56,105 nt of DNA from Acidobacteriota bacterium (GTDB lineage: Bacteria > Acidobacteriota > Thermoanaerobaculia > Thermoanaerobaculales > Sulfomarinibacteraceae): contig JAJDNH010000047.1 of NCBI GenBank assembly GCA_022340775.1, forward strand, positions 1-56,105. The letters are read 5' to 3'. Under the pieces are notes generated by a model that was not told where the DNA came from, did not search any database, and saw only the letters and a program-made list of their open reading frames with translations. Of the stretch, positions 1 through 8,155 are shown one piece after another (position 1 is the stretch's first letter; each line of letters starts with the position of its first letter). The position numbers and the translations under genes were made by a program.

Positions 1-420
1 GTTGTAGACAAACACCATCCGCTCACGGTTCCCTGCGCTCCCAGCCGTGACATCCGTTGCCAGATGCCCCCAGCCAGGACCGAGAAGGCGCATCACGTCC
101 TCCAGAGCCTTGAGGTCCTCGCGCACTTCCTGCACCGCGATCAGGTCGAAGTGCGACAGAATCTCGGCGATGTACGACTTGGACTCCCACAACCGCTCAC
201 CGTAGCTATTCGAGTCGAACTCACGGATGTTCCACGTGGCGAGACGAAGGACCTTGGAGCTATCCGTCGGGGCAGGGGTACCATCCTCGGTCTGCTGGTC
301 CTGGATGTGCTTCTCGAGCGCCTCGCGCAGCGCTCTCAGCTTGCCCGCCACTCGCTGTCTCTCACTCAGAACTTGCTTGCTGTCACCCCTGCGAGGGCGC
401 AGCCAGGTGTACATGGGCAT
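1..420 (-). CDS. EEP-superfamily (endonuclease/exonuclease/phosphatase) protein, 3' end outside window
   Basis: This gene is not in the ORF track because its stop lies beyond base 1. Reading from the ATG at 420 gives 140 codons beginning MPMYTWLRPRRG. They include ATWNIREF, a 'SHFDLIAVQEVRED' stretch and a GNRERMVFVYN end, which match the N-terminal half of an EEP-fold domain (metal-binding Asn and Glu in the ATWN and QEV motifs). It aligns closely in order and wording with the complete EEP protein at 17896-18876, so the two are paralogues. An AAAGGAGG site lies 9 nt upstream of the ATG. EEP proteins are Mg-dependent phosphodiesterases acting on nucleic acids, phospholipids or phosphoinositides; the substrate cannot be read from this fragment. 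No signal peptide is evident. The patatin gene lies upstream on the same strand, 117 bp away, so co-transcription is possible. Confidence 0.85.
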   Translation of the reverse strand, partial: MPMYTWLRPRRGDSKQVLSERQRVAGKLRALREALEKHIQDQQTEDGTPAPTDSSKVLRLATWNIREFDSNSYGERLWESKSYIAEILSHFDLIAVQEVREDLKALEDVMRLLGPGWGHLATDVTAGSAGNRERMVFVYN

Positions 421-537
421 GTCGACCTACCTCCTTTCGGGGACAATCACGCCGATCACGACAGCCCCCGTGCAGGGTCTGCGAATGCCACGGGTACCAC
501 CCATCACGGCTCGGCGTCCGTGCCGTCCGCATGCGCC

Positions 538-1590
538 TCACGGCACCACCCACAGGTTGGGGTCCTTTCCGATGTCGTGGCCGTGTTCGATGGCGTTGGC
601 GATCAGCGCCGGGTCGAAGACGGTCGAGTTGTTGTCGGTGCCGAACCAGATCCGCGGCGCCAGGACATGAATTGGCACATGGCGCTTGTTGACGGCGCTG
701 ACGGTCTTGCCGAGAGCGGTGACCTGCTTCTTCACCTCGGCCGGGAGCTTGACCCCCTTTGCGGCCGTAGTCAGGGCGTCGATGCGACCGGCGATCTGGT
801 TCCAGTCAAGCGCCCCGCGGAGGTCGTCCAGGTAGATCTCGTCAACCAGGATGTCGAGTGTGCGCTTGAGTACGTCGATCCCACTGACCTTGGTGCCGAG
901 CCAGCTGTCGTCCCACTTCTGGTAGGTCTGCTGCTGCACGGCGCTGTCGGGCAGCTTGCCGGCGGAGGTTGGAATGAGACGACTGGTCATCAGCACGTAG
1001 ATCTCGTCCGGCCTGGCGCGGAACGCCGCCGACAGCGGGGTCATGTTGCGGGCGCCGCCGTCCACCATGACGTCGGTCTTGGTCCTCACGAAGGGGAAGA
1101 TGACGGGGATCGCGGTGGAGGCGACAAGCTTCTCGATGAAGTCGGCGCTGGCCGGCGTCCACTCCTCGTACCCGCCGGAGAGGAGCGAGACGGTGCCGAC
1201 CGCAAAGTCGCGCCCCGAGCTCCGCAGCTTCTGCAGCGACAGGTGCTTCTTGATCAGCTCTCGCAGAGGCTTGACGGAGTAGATGCTGTCAGCGCCGAGG
1301 GCGAGGCCGGCGAAGCCCCCGGCGCGCTCTGCGTAGACGCTGAAGTTGCCCTTGATCTCGTTCGTCCACAGGTTGTGGAGCTTGTCGACCTGCTTCTTGA
1401 GGTTGGCCAACGACTTCTTGGGGGTAGCGCCCACGGGCGCCTGGGCGAGGAACGCCGCGTTCAGCGCCCCGACGCTGACCCCCCGAATGATCTGGAAGTC
1501 CAACTCCTGCTGCCCGATCAGCTCGAGGAGCATCCCGACCTGAAATGAGCCGCGAGCGCCGCCGCCACCGAGAACGAGTGCGCGTTTCAT
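538..1590 (-). CDS. Patatin-like phospholipase
   Basis: A 350-residue protein starting MKRALVLGGGGARG. The glycine-rich oxyanion-hole motif GGGGARG lies at about residues 8-14. The nucleophile elbow GVSVG has its Ser at about residue 39, and the catalytic Asp sits in MVDGGARN near residue 178. These are the three signatures of the patatin Ser-Asp dyad lipid acyl hydrolases (Pfam Patatin). The track ORF starts 19 codons earlier, but the internal ATG at 1590 has GGGAGG four bases upstream and puts the motif in the usual position, so I chose it. No signal peptide or membrane segment is seen, so it is probably cytoplasmic or injected. It precedes the truncated EEP gene on the same strand; both could act on phospholipids, but that link is only inferred from proximity. 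Confidence 0.9.
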   Translation of the reverse strand: MKRALVLGGGGARGSFQVGMLLELIGQQELDFQIIRGVSVGALNAAFLAQAPVGATPKKSLANLKKQVDKLHNLWTNEIKGNFSVYAERAGGFAGLALGADSIYSVKPLRELIKKHLSLQKLRSSGRDFAVGTVSLLSGGYEEWTPASADFIEKLVASTAIPVIFPFVRTKTDVMVDGGARNMTPLSAAFRARPDEIYVLMTSRLIPTSAGKLPDSAVQQQTYQKWDDSWLGTKVSGIDVLKRTLDILVDEIYLDDLRGALDWNQIAGRIDALTTAAKGVKLPAEVKKQVTALGKTVSAVNKRHVPIHVLAPRIWFGTDNNSTVFDPALIANAIEHGHDIGKDPNLWVVP

Positions 1591-1920
1591 GTCGCCTCCC
1601 TTGCCGGCAGCCGAACCGTTCCCGGTTCGGCCTGCCGCCATCCACACCGGCGCGGCGTTGCAACCGTGCCGACCGCCCCGCTATGGGGCAAACTGTCCGG
1701 CGTCAACGGCGAGCACCATGCGGCCGTCAGCGCATAGCCGAGACTGGCCCGGCATCCCTCATGTCTCTATCTGCTTTGACTTACATCAAGTTAGGTTCGG
1801 GGAACTTCGGTGTCAAGGATGAGAACAGCGACCGGGACGGAAACACCTGCAGGAGAGTGGTTTGCGTGTCGACAAAGCGCTGCACCATTCGGAGACGGAG
1901 ACGACCGCCCACCCAGGCTC

Positions 1921-2030
1921 GTGAGGGAGTGGTGGAGTAACGGAGGCACCTGTCCACCCAGGGCAAGCGGGAAACGGGAGACGGAAGACGCGAGACGGCC
2001 ACCCTCCCAGCGACGGAGAGCCCGGCCGGC
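1921..2030. repeat. Short-period intergenic repeat modules (gap 1591-2048)
   Basis: The 458-bp gap between two minus-strand genes contains degenerate modules: a GTGAGGGAGTGG-type run, a GGGAAACGGGAGACGG run (period 7) and a GCGACGGAGAG fragment, separated by C-rich linkers. The first 330 bp of the gap presumably hold the patatin promoter, but I see no convincing -35/-10 pair or gene. Confidence 0.6.
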
Positions 2031-2048
2031 ACGGTCCCGCCGTGCGCT

Positions 2049-2810
2049 TCAGGCGGCGGGTAAGTCCGGTTCGTCGCTCCCGGTCCGGACCACCAGCGTG
2101 CCCGCCAGGCGGTCGTGGGGAAGGCGGCGGTTGAGGTCGCGCCAGAAGTCGATCAGGGCGGTGAAGAAGGAGGCCGGGACCTGGGCGTAGCCGACGAAGC
2201 GTTCGAAGCTCATCACGAAGCCCAGCCGGCCCTCGTCGATGCGCTCGACGCGGATCCCGAGCCAGCGCTTACCGAGGGTGGCGCCAGAGCGGCGCGAGGT
2301 GAACCAGGAGAAGTAGAGGGCGGCCAGGCCGTAGAGCGAGGCCAGGCGCACCGCGGGCGGCATGAGGCGGCCGAGCTCGATCCGGATACGCTTGTCCGAC
2401 CCGCCGACAGGCTGACCCTCCACGTTGAGCACGACCATGATGTCCCGGCCGCGCAGCGCCTCGACCGCGCGGTCGAGGTCACCCTGGTGGTACGCCACCG
2501 CAACCTCCGCCGGCGTCCCCGGCATGTGGTAGTCCACCATCAGCGGAATCAGGTCGCGCATCGCGGCCCGCTGCTGCTCGGGAGTCGTCAGGCGGCCGCC
2601 GATCAGGCCGGTCAGGGCATGGAGCGCGGCGGGCTGGCGCACCGCCAGGGTCGCCCAGGCGACCAGGATGGCGATGAGCAGGCTGGGGATGAGGAGGATC
2701 GCACCGTCGATCGCGACCGCGGCCAGGCGCCGGGCCGGCGACGCCAGCTCCGCACCGAGCAGCTCGTGAGACACCCGGAGTCCGGCGTCGGATACGTGCC
2801 TTGTAGTCAT
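2049..2810 (-). CDS. RDD-family integral membrane protein
   Basis: Starting at the ATG at 2810 the product is 253 residues. It opens with ASPARRLAAVAIDGAILL, the Arg/Asp pattern that names RDD proteins, followed by a hydrophobic segment. A long polar loop follows at about residues 70-150, then a second hydrophobic segment and the conserved RRSGATLGKRWLGIRV, typical of the RDD C-terminal half. RDD proteins are small bacterial membrane proteins; some function as Na+/H+ antiporters, but most are uncharacterised. The polar insertion between the first and second membrane segments is longer than in minimal RDD domains. The track ORF extends 151 codons upstream, but that part translates repeat modules and is rejected. 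No strong Shine-Dalgarno precedes 2810, so the exact start (2810 or 2825) is uncertain. Confidence 0.8.
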   Translation of the reverse strand: MTTRHVSDAGLRVSHELLGAELASPARRLAAVAIDGAILLIPSLLIAILVAWATLAVRQPAALHALTGLIGGRLTTPEQQRAAMRDLIPLMVDYHMPGTPAEVAVAYHQGDLDRAVEALRGRDIMVVLNVEGQPVGGSDKRIRIELGRLMPPAVRLASLYGLAALYFSWFTSRRSGATLGKRWLGIRVERIDEGRLGFVMSFERFVGYAQVPASFFTALIDFWRDLNRRLPHDRLAGTLVVRTGSDEPDLPAA

Positions 2811-2826
2811 GGTGGGAGGGTACATC

Positions 2827-2950
2827 AGAGAGGAAGTGAGAAGGTGAGAAAGTAAGGAGGTGAGAAGGTCCCACCCGCCCGCCCGGGACGCAAGACGCCA
2901 GACGCTGGAGGCTAGACGTGCCACCCGCCCACCCGGGAGGTGAGGAGGGT
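2827..2950. repeat. Short-period intergenic repeat modules
   Basis: Upstream of the RDD gene are GAAGTGAGAAGGTGAG-type runs (period 8), then GACGCAAGACGCCAGACG-type runs (period 7), each flanked by CCCACCCGCCC linkers. They are purine-rich on the plus strand although the flanking genes are on the minus strand. Confidence 0.7.
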
Positions 2951-2970
2951 CCGCCTGTCCGGCAGTACGA

Positions 2971-3024
2971 CACTTGGTGTCATCCTGATGAGCGAGCGGA
3001 GCGAGCGAAGAAGGATCTGGGTGG
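2971..3024. repeat. Dispersed palindromic element, single right arm
   Basis: Contains TCATCCTGATGAGCGAGC followed by GGAGCGAGCGAAGAAGG and ATCTGGGTGG. The same arm recurs near-identically at 5356-5409 and 8064-8120, where it is paired with an inverted partner. Here the left arm is missing. Confidence 0.8.
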
Positions 3025-3033
3025 AAGTGGGCT

Positions 3034-4236
3034 TCAGCCGTCGTCCTCGGTCTTTTGCTTTCGGCTGCTCTTACCCGGCTCGGTTTTGTCGCTCTCGCGT
3101 TCGGCCGGAAAGAGGTCCTTGAGGGGGCCGACGAGGTCGGCCAGGGATGAGCGGAGCACCGGGGGCTTGCCGCTGCGGGAACGTCCCGTGGGTGGTCCGT
3201 CCGGCCCGCGGTCGTCGCGACGGCGCGGCCCGGCTGGTCCGCGGCCGCGGGGGCGGTCGTCACCCCGACGCGGGCGGTCGTCCGTCCGCCGGCGCTGCTC
3301 GGCGAAGTGGGCCTTGCGGCGCTCGAAGAACGGGTCGCGCGCCGCGTGGAAGCGCTCCCACAGCTGGTCGTCGATGTCGCGGCCGGCCGAGCCCGCCTGC
3401 TTCCACTCCTCGAGCAGCTCCTGCATGGCCGCGAAGGTAGCGTCGTAGTCGGTCGACGGCGCCAGCTCCTCGGCTCGCACGATCAGCGCCTCCTTGACCT
3501 CGCGCACCTGCGCGCGGCTCTTCTTGAGCTCGGCGAAGTGCTCGCTACGGCGGGTGAAGAAGGTGCGGCGCGCCTCGTTGAAGCGCTCCCACAGGGTCTC
3601 GTCATGCTCGCGGCCGGCCGAGGGTGCGCACTTCCACTCCTGCATTAGCTCGTCCATGACCTCGCCGGCGGACTTCCACTTGTCCGAGTCGGCGAGGGCC
3701 TCGGCCCGCTCCACGAGCTCGAGCTTGGCGGCCTCCCCCTGGGCGAGCCGGCCTTCGATCTTCGCGATCTCGGCGTGGGCGCGGCCGAGCAGGCTGTCGT
3801 AGTCGCCGATCGCCTCCGCGCCCTGGACCCAGTGCGCGAAGGACTGCAGGGACTTCAGGTTGCGGCCGGCGTTTCGTGACCGGCGCAGTTCCCTGGTCAG
3901 AGCCGCGAATCGATCCTCCAGCTCCTGGAAGCGAAGCAGCAGGGTGGCGAGGGTGTCGGCGCGCTTCGACGGAGGAACGCGGGCAACGAGCCGATCCTCG
4001 TTGAACTTCCCGGCGCGGACATGGATGCCGCCGTCGTCGTCGACGTAGCCCCACTTCTCGCCAGTCCGCAGCAGCGTCGCCAGGTCGGGTGCGCCGCCGC
4101 CCGCCGGGGGCGCCTTAGTCGGCGCGCCAGCGTCGCCGGGACCGACCACCCGCGAAGTGCCGTCCTTGCCGTCTTCGGTCTCGTTCACCATCGCTCGAAC
4201 CCCGTGCACACGGCCGCAGCCGTCTCCTCGAGCCAT
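3034..4236 (-). CDS. DUF349 domain protein, highly charged
   Basis: About 400 residues. The N-terminal third has a small segment (LLRTGEKWGYVDDDGGIHVR) and a helical region. Two tandem DUF349-like repeats follow, each with the hallmark pattern of Trp-Lys, Leu-x-x-Trp-Lys, Leu-Trp-x-x-Phe and Phe-Phe (for example LMQEWKCAPSAG then LWERFNEARRTFF, and LLEEWKQAGSAG then LWERFHAARDPFF). The C-terminus is a disordered Arg/Asp/Gly/Pro-rich tail (RPRRGDDRPRGRGPAGPRRR). DUF349 proteins are coiled, cytoplasmic and of unknown function. I start at the ATG at 4236 because AAGAGG lies 8 nt upstream; an alternative ATG at 4191 has no ribosome site. The track ORF's additional N-terminal 51 codons translate repeat modules. 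The RG-rich tail suggests nucleic-acid binding, but this is inference. Confidence 0.8.
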   Translation of the reverse strand: MARGDGCGRVHGVRAMVNETEDGKDGTSRVVGPGDAGAPTKAPPAGGGAPDLATLLRTGEKWGYVDDDGGIHVRAGKFNEDRLVARVPPSKRADTLATLLLRFQELEDRFAALTRELRRSRNAGRNLKSLQSFAHWVQGAEAIGDYDSLLGRAHAEIAKIEGRLAQGEAAKLELVERAEALADSDKWKSAGEVMDELMQEWKCAPSAGREHDETLWERFNEARRTFFTRRSEHFAELKKSRAQVREVKEALIVRAEELAPSTDYDATFAAMQELLEEWKQAGSAGRDIDDQLWERFHAARDPFFERRKAHFAEQRRRTDDRPRRGDDRPRGRGPAGPRRRDDRGPDGPPTGRSRSGKPPVLRSSLADLVGPLKDLFPAERESDKTEPGKSSRKQKTEDDG

Positions 4237-4268
4237 CGAGTGTACCTCTTCCGCCCACCCACCCGGAA

Positions 4269-4414
4269 AGTGACGGAGTGACGAAGTGGCGGAGTGACGG
4301 AGAGCCACCGCCCGCCCAGGCAGGAAGTGAGAAGGGGGACCCCCAACCACCCGCCCAGGGAAACGGAAAACGGAAGACGGAAAACGCAAGACTTGAGACG
4401 CGAAACGCTAAACG
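4269..4414. repeat. Short-period intergenic repeat modules
   Basis: Contains AGTGACGGAGTGACGAAG (period 8), a short GGAAGTGAGAAGG run and a long AAACGGAAAACGGAAGACGG run (period 7), joined by CCACCCGCCCAGG linkers between two minus-strand genes. Confidence 0.75.
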
Positions 4415-4471
4415 GTTTCCCGCCTGCTCAAAGAAAGGAGGGCGCGAGAAGGCGGGGCGCCGCCCGTTACC

Positions 4472-4900
4472 TCACTCGGGGATCTTCAGGACCTGGCCGA
4501 CCTTGATCAGGTCGGGGTTGTCCAGGATGTTGCGGTTGGCCTCGAAGATCTTCATGTAGCTGCTGGCGCTGCCATAGAACCGCTGCGCGATCGCGCTCAG
4601 GGTGTCGCCCGGCTGGACCTCGTAGGTGCGCTCGGCGGGTGCCGGTGCGGGCGCCGGGGCCTGAGGCGCGGGCTCCGGCTGGATCACCTTGATGGCGTTG
4701 AAGATGTTGTCGGCCTTCACGGCCCCGGAGAACGCCGCCATGATCTTGGTCTTGACCTCCATGCTTTCGGTCTCACCGGTCAGCGTGACCGTCTTGCCCT
4801 CGACCCGCGCGCCCAGGGCGCGAACCTCGAGGCCCATGCCGCGAACCTGGCCGAGGGCTCTCTCGACCTGCTTCTCGAGTGAAGGTCCGAACAGTCCCAT
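4472..4900 (-). CDS. kbp: BON-LysM domain protein (Kbp/YgaU-like potassium-binding protein)
   Basis: A 142-residue protein with the same size and order as E. coli Kbp (YgaU). A BON domain at about residues 20-75 contains VEGKTVTLTGETESMEVKTK. An Ala/Pro linker follows at about 76-92. A LysM domain at about 93-142 contains TYEVQPGDTLSAIAQRFYG and ends in GQVLKIPE. There is no signal peptide, consistent with the cytoplasmic location of Kbp, which binds K+ and is linked to osmotic stress in E. coli. The ATG at 4900 is preceded by AAAGGAG at six bases, better than the upstream TTG used by the track. It is divergent from the HerA-like gene across a 604-bp repeat-rich gap. The family call is firm; K+ binding is by homology. 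Confidence 0.88.
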   Translation of the reverse strand: MGLFGPSLEKQVERALGQVRGMGLEVRALGARVEGKTVTLTGETESMEVKTKIMAAFSGAVKADNIFNAIKVIQPEPAPQAPAPAPAPAERTYEVQPGDTLSAIAQRFYGSASSYMKIFEANRNILDNPDLIKVGQVLKIPE

Positions 4901-5130
4901 GCTCAACTCCTTTCTTCAGCTCGCCACGAGGCAACCCGCGGCTGCAGCTCCGAGAGGGCGAGATGCGTTGGCCAGGTTACTGCGCCGTTTCGGCGATCTC
5001 ACCGGCCGGCTGCATCGTGGTACACGCCCCTCTTTCATGTCACAGCTCCTGCGAGCATCCTCTTGTGGAACTTGAATACATGATAGCAGCAAACCAGGTT
5101 GCCGAGAGGACGGGGGGTTCCCGGTCGGGA

Positions 5131-5262
5131 GGTGAGAAGGTGAGGAAGTGAGGAGGTGAGGAAGGCCCACCCGGCCGCCCCAGGGAAACGGAAGACAGGA
5201 AACGGGAAACGACCCCCGCCCATCCCGGGGACGCAAGACGCGAGATGCAAGACGCAAGACGG
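5131..5262. repeat. Short-period intergenic repeat modules (gap 4901-5504)
   Basis: Within the 604-bp divergent gap: GGTGAGAAGGTGAGGAAG (period 8), GGGAAACGGAAGACAGG and GACGCAAGACGCGAGATG (both period 7), each bounded by CCCACCCGCCC-type linkers. The rest of the gap (about 4907-5125) has no recognisable gene; it presumably includes the kbp promoter. Confidence 0.75.
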
Positions 5263-5290
5263 CGCCCACCCACCCAAGGGAACCACCCAC

Positions 5291-5409
5291 CCGCCCAGAT
5301 ACTTCGTCGCCTGCTGCTCCTCAGAATGACAAAGGGGGCCTGGCCGCCAGCACCAGACTTGGTGTCATCCTGATGAGCGAGTGCAGCGAGCGAAGAAGGA
5401 TCTGGGGGA
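5291..5409. repeat. Dispersed palindromic element, paired arms
   Basis: The left arm (about 5295-5332) contains CCCAGATACTTCGTCG and CTCCTCAGAATGAC. The right arm (about 5356-5409) contains TCATCCTGATGAGCGAG and GAAGAAGGATCTGGG. The arms are imperfect inverted repeats across a loop of about 25 bp, so the transcript could form a long hairpin. It lies just upstream of the HerA-like gene. Confidence 0.8.
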
Positions 5410-5504
5410 AGGGAGGGTCCGGGTGCTCGATGCGAGGGGGCGGGCCAGGCGGGCCCGGTGAGGAGACTGGAAGGTTGGCTGGTAGACTCGGCGGTGGAGG
5501 CATC

Positions 5505-7856
5505 ATGACAACCGACGGGCTGTTTCTCGGTCATCGCGACGGGGAGCGGGTGGAGCTGGAGCCGTCCCACCTGACGACCCACGCCGTGTGCTTGGGGATG
5601 ACGGGGTCCGGCAAGACCGGGCTCGGGATCGTGGCGCTCGAGGAGCTCGCGCGCCGCGGCACGCCGCTGATCGTCATCGACCTCAAGGGCGACATGGTCG
5701 ATCTCCTCCTCAACTTCCCCGATCTCGCGGCGGCCGACTTCCTGCCCTGGTTGCCGCCCGACGCGGCGGCCGACGGCGACCTGGAGACGGCCGCGGCGGC
5801 CCAGGCCGAGACGTGGCGCAAGGGGCTGGAGCGCGAGGGCCTCGGCGGCCCCGACCTGCAGGCGGTGGCCGGCGGGGTGCGGTGGCAGGTGGTCACCCCC
5901 GGGCTCTCGGCCGGGGCACCGCTCGACATCCTGCCCAGCCTGTCGGCGCCCGCGGGGTGGGACCCGTCCTCGGACCCCGACGGCGCGCGCCAGCGGGTCG
6001 ACGGGGTGACCGGCGCACTGCTGTCGCTGATCGGCCGTGGCGGCGACCCGTTGACCGACCGCGACCACGTGCTGATGGCGTCGATCCTGCTCGAGCTGTG
6101 GGGCCAGGGCGCCGCGGTCGATCTCGCCGGCCTGCTGTCGGCTCTCGCCGACCCTCCGCTCGAGCGCCTCGGGGCGCTGCCGCTGGAGACGCTGTACCCG
6201 CGCAAGGAGCGCATGGAGCTCGTGCTCGCCCTCAACACGCTGCTCGCCAGCCCGGCGTTCGCGGCGTGGACGGAGGGGACGCCGCTGGTCATGGAGGAGC
6301 TGCTCGGCACCCGCGAGGCGCCGCGGGCGACGATCGTGATGCTGGCGCATCTGGACGAGCCGGCGCGCCAGTTCGTGCTGTCGCTGCTGGCCTCAGAGTT
6401 GGTGGCTTGGATGCGGCGCCAGCCGGCATCCGCCGCGCTGCGGGCCCTGATGTACATCGACGAGGTCCAGGGGATCCTCCCGCCCCACCCCGCCAACCCG
6501 CCCACCAAGGGGCCGCTGCTGACGCTGTTCAAGCAGGGGCGGGCGTTCGGCGTGGGGGCGTGGCTGGCGACCCAGAACCCGGTCGATCTGGACTACAAGG
6601 CACTGGGCAACGCCGGCGTCAAGGTGATCGGCCGGCTGATCACCGACCGCGACCGCGAGCGGGCGCTCGAGGGGATGGGGCTGACGGTTCTCGAGGACGG
6701 CCGCCGGGCCGACTCGATCGTGGCCGGCCTCGGCAAGAGGGAGTTCCTGCTGCACGACGTGCGGGCCTCGGAACGGGTGCGCACGTTCTCGAGTCGGTGG
6801 GCGATGAGCTACCTGCGCGGCCCGGTTGCCGCCGCCGAGCTGGGGCCGCTGCTGGCGCGGTTCTCTCCGGCCGGCGGGGCCGCCGGCCCCGCCGCGTCCC
6901 CGGAAGCAACGCGCTCCCCCGCAGCCGCGGTGGCCGGTGGACGGCCGGAGCCGCCCTTGCTCGACGTGGAGGTCCCGCTCCGCTTCGGCGCGGCGGGCTC
7001 CGGGCCGGCCGAGCCGTGGCTGTTCGTGAAGTCGCGGGTCGCGGTCGAGCAGAAGGGGCTCAACCTCTACCGGACCCTCAACGAGGAGTGGCAGATCCCG
7101 GTCGACGAGGAGGGCAGACCGTCGTGGGACGACGCCGAGCCGCTGGACGATTCGCCCGAGCTGTCCGCGGCGCCTCCGGCCGGCATGCTGTTCCCGGCGG
7201 CCGCGCCGACCCGCCTGGCGCAGGAGGTCGCCACGGCGGAGCGGGAGTTCACGACCTGGCGGGCGCGGCGGCCGCTGGTCATCCTCGCCAACCGGGCGTT
7301 GAAGCTGACCGCCGAGCCGGGAGAGAGCCGGGAGGAGCTCATCAACCGCTGCCTGGCCAAGGCGGACCGGGCCGACGACGACGACCAGGAGCGCGCGCGC
7401 GCCCGCTACCAGCGGAAGATCGACGCGCTCAAGCGGCGGCTGGAACGGGAGAAGGAGGAGCTGGAACGGGACCGCCGTGAGGTGCAGGCGCGCAAGGCCG
7501 AGGAGACCATGGGTATCGCGGAGGGGCTGATGTCCGTGCTCCTGGGATCCCGCAGCCTGCAGTCGGCGGCGCGCAAGGCCGGCTCGAAGGTGCGGTCGGC
7601 GGCCGGCAAGCACCGCATGCGCCAGCGAGCCGAAGGCTCGGTCGAGGAGTCGCTGGGCGAGATCGACCGCCTGGAGGACGAGCTCGCACAGCTGGCCGAC
7701 GAGATGCAGGACGAGATCGACCGCATCGCCGACCTCTCGGAGGAGAAGGCGCGGGCGATCGAGGAGGTTCCGGTTCGGCCGCACCGGACCGATGTTGAGG
7801 TGGACCGGGTGCTGGTGGTGTGGGGGACCCCCGCCCGCCCACCCGTGACGGAGTGA
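5505..7856 (+). CDS. HerA/DUF87-like P-loop ATPase with C-terminal coiled coil
   Basis: A 783-residue protein starting MTTDGLFLGHRDGERVEL. It has a Walker A GMTGSGKTG near residue 30, then LIVIDLKGD, and a Walker B in LMYIDEVQGILPP. A sensor-like LATQNPVDLDYKALGN stretch follows; this combination is typical of HerA/VirB4-type (DUF87) hexameric DNA translocases. Residues about 560-760 are rich in heptads (RYQRKIDALKRRLEREKEELERD and DRLEDELAQLADEMQDEI), predicting a long coiled coil. The ATG at 5505 follows GGAGG by four bases; the track start 44 codons earlier has none. HerA usually works with the nuclease NurA in end resection or with SIR2/DUF4297 partners in phage defence, but no partner gene adjoins this one. 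The last residues (TPARPPVTE) are translated from a repeat module. Confidence 0.85.
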   Translation: MTTDGLFLGHRDGERVELEPSHLTTHAVCLGMTGSGKTGLGIVALEELARRGTPLIVIDLKGDMVDLLLNFPDLAAADFLPWLPPDAAADGDLETAAAAQAETWRKGLEREGLGGPDLQAVAGGVRWQVVTPGLSAGAPLDILPSLSAPAGWDPSSDPDGARQRVDGVTGALLSLIGRGGDPLTDRDHVLMASILLELWGQGAAVDLAGLLSALADPPLERLGALPLETLYPRKERMELVLALNTLLASPAFAAWTEGTPLVMEELLGTREAPRATIVMLAHLDEPARQFVLSLLASELVAWMRRQPASAALRALMYIDEVQGILPPHPANPPTKGPLLTLFKQGRAFGVGAWLATQNPVDLDYKALGNAGVKVIGRLITDRDRERALEGMGLTVLEDGRRADSIVAGLGKREFLLHDVRASERVRTFSSRWAMSYLRGPVAAAELGPLLARFSPAGGAAGPAASPEATRSPAAAVAGGRPEPPLLDVEVPLRFGAAGSGPAEPWLFVKSRVAVEQKGLNLYRTLNEEWQIPVDEEGRPSWDDAEPLDDSPELSAAPPAGMLFPAAAPTRLAQEVATAEREFTTWRARRPLVILANRALKLTAEPGESREELINRCLAKADRADDDDQERARARYQRKIDALKRRLEREKEELERDRREVQARKAEETMGIAEGLMSVLLGSRSLQSAARKAGSKVRSAAGKHRMRQRAEGSVEESLGEIDRLEDELAQLADEMQDEIDRIADLSEEKARAIEEVPVRPHRTDVEVDRVLVVWGTPARPPVTE

Positions 7857-7960
7857 CGGAGTGATGGAGTGACGGAGAGCCCCCGCCCGCCCACCCGAGT
7901 GATTAAGTCATTGAGTGATTAGGTGATTGGGTTTCCACCGCCCGCCCAGGACGCAAGACG
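7845..7960. repeat. Short-period intergenic repeat modules
   Basis: GTGACGGAGTGACGGAGTG (period 8) begins inside the last codons of the HerA-like gene and supplies its stop codon. GTGATTAAGTCATTGAGTG (period 8-9) and a short GACGCAAGACG run follow. Confidence 0.8.
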
Positions 7961-7990
7961 TACCACCCGACCACCCGGGAGGGGAACCCT

Positions 7991-8120
7991 TCCACCCACC
8001 CAGATTCTTCGTCGCCTGCGGCTCCTCAGAATGACACCAGGGGCGAAGCGGGCCAGGACCGGCACACCTGGTGTCATCCTGATGAGCGAGCGGAGCGAGC
8101 GAAGAAGGATCTGGGTGGGG
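7991..8120. repeat. Dispersed palindromic element, paired arms (best copy)
   Basis: Left arm at about 7993-8042 (CCCAGATTCTTCGTCGCC, then CTCCTCAGAATGACACC) and right arm at about 8064-8119 (CTGGTGTCATCCTGATGAG, then GAAGAAGGATCTGGGTGG). The arms are the most complementary of the copies in this window. The element lies between two convergent genes, where a hairpin could also terminate transcription. Confidence 0.85.
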
Positions 8121-8155
8121 GATGGGGTGCCGAGGTGCCTGGGATGTGGGGAAGG

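Noticed and set aside
2811-3263. N-terminal 151-codon extension of the RDD ORF
   Set aside because: The translated segment (PDPSSLAPLAHQDDTK and similar) is the palindromic element and repeat modules; the same peptide appears in an antisense ORF at about 5.4 kb.
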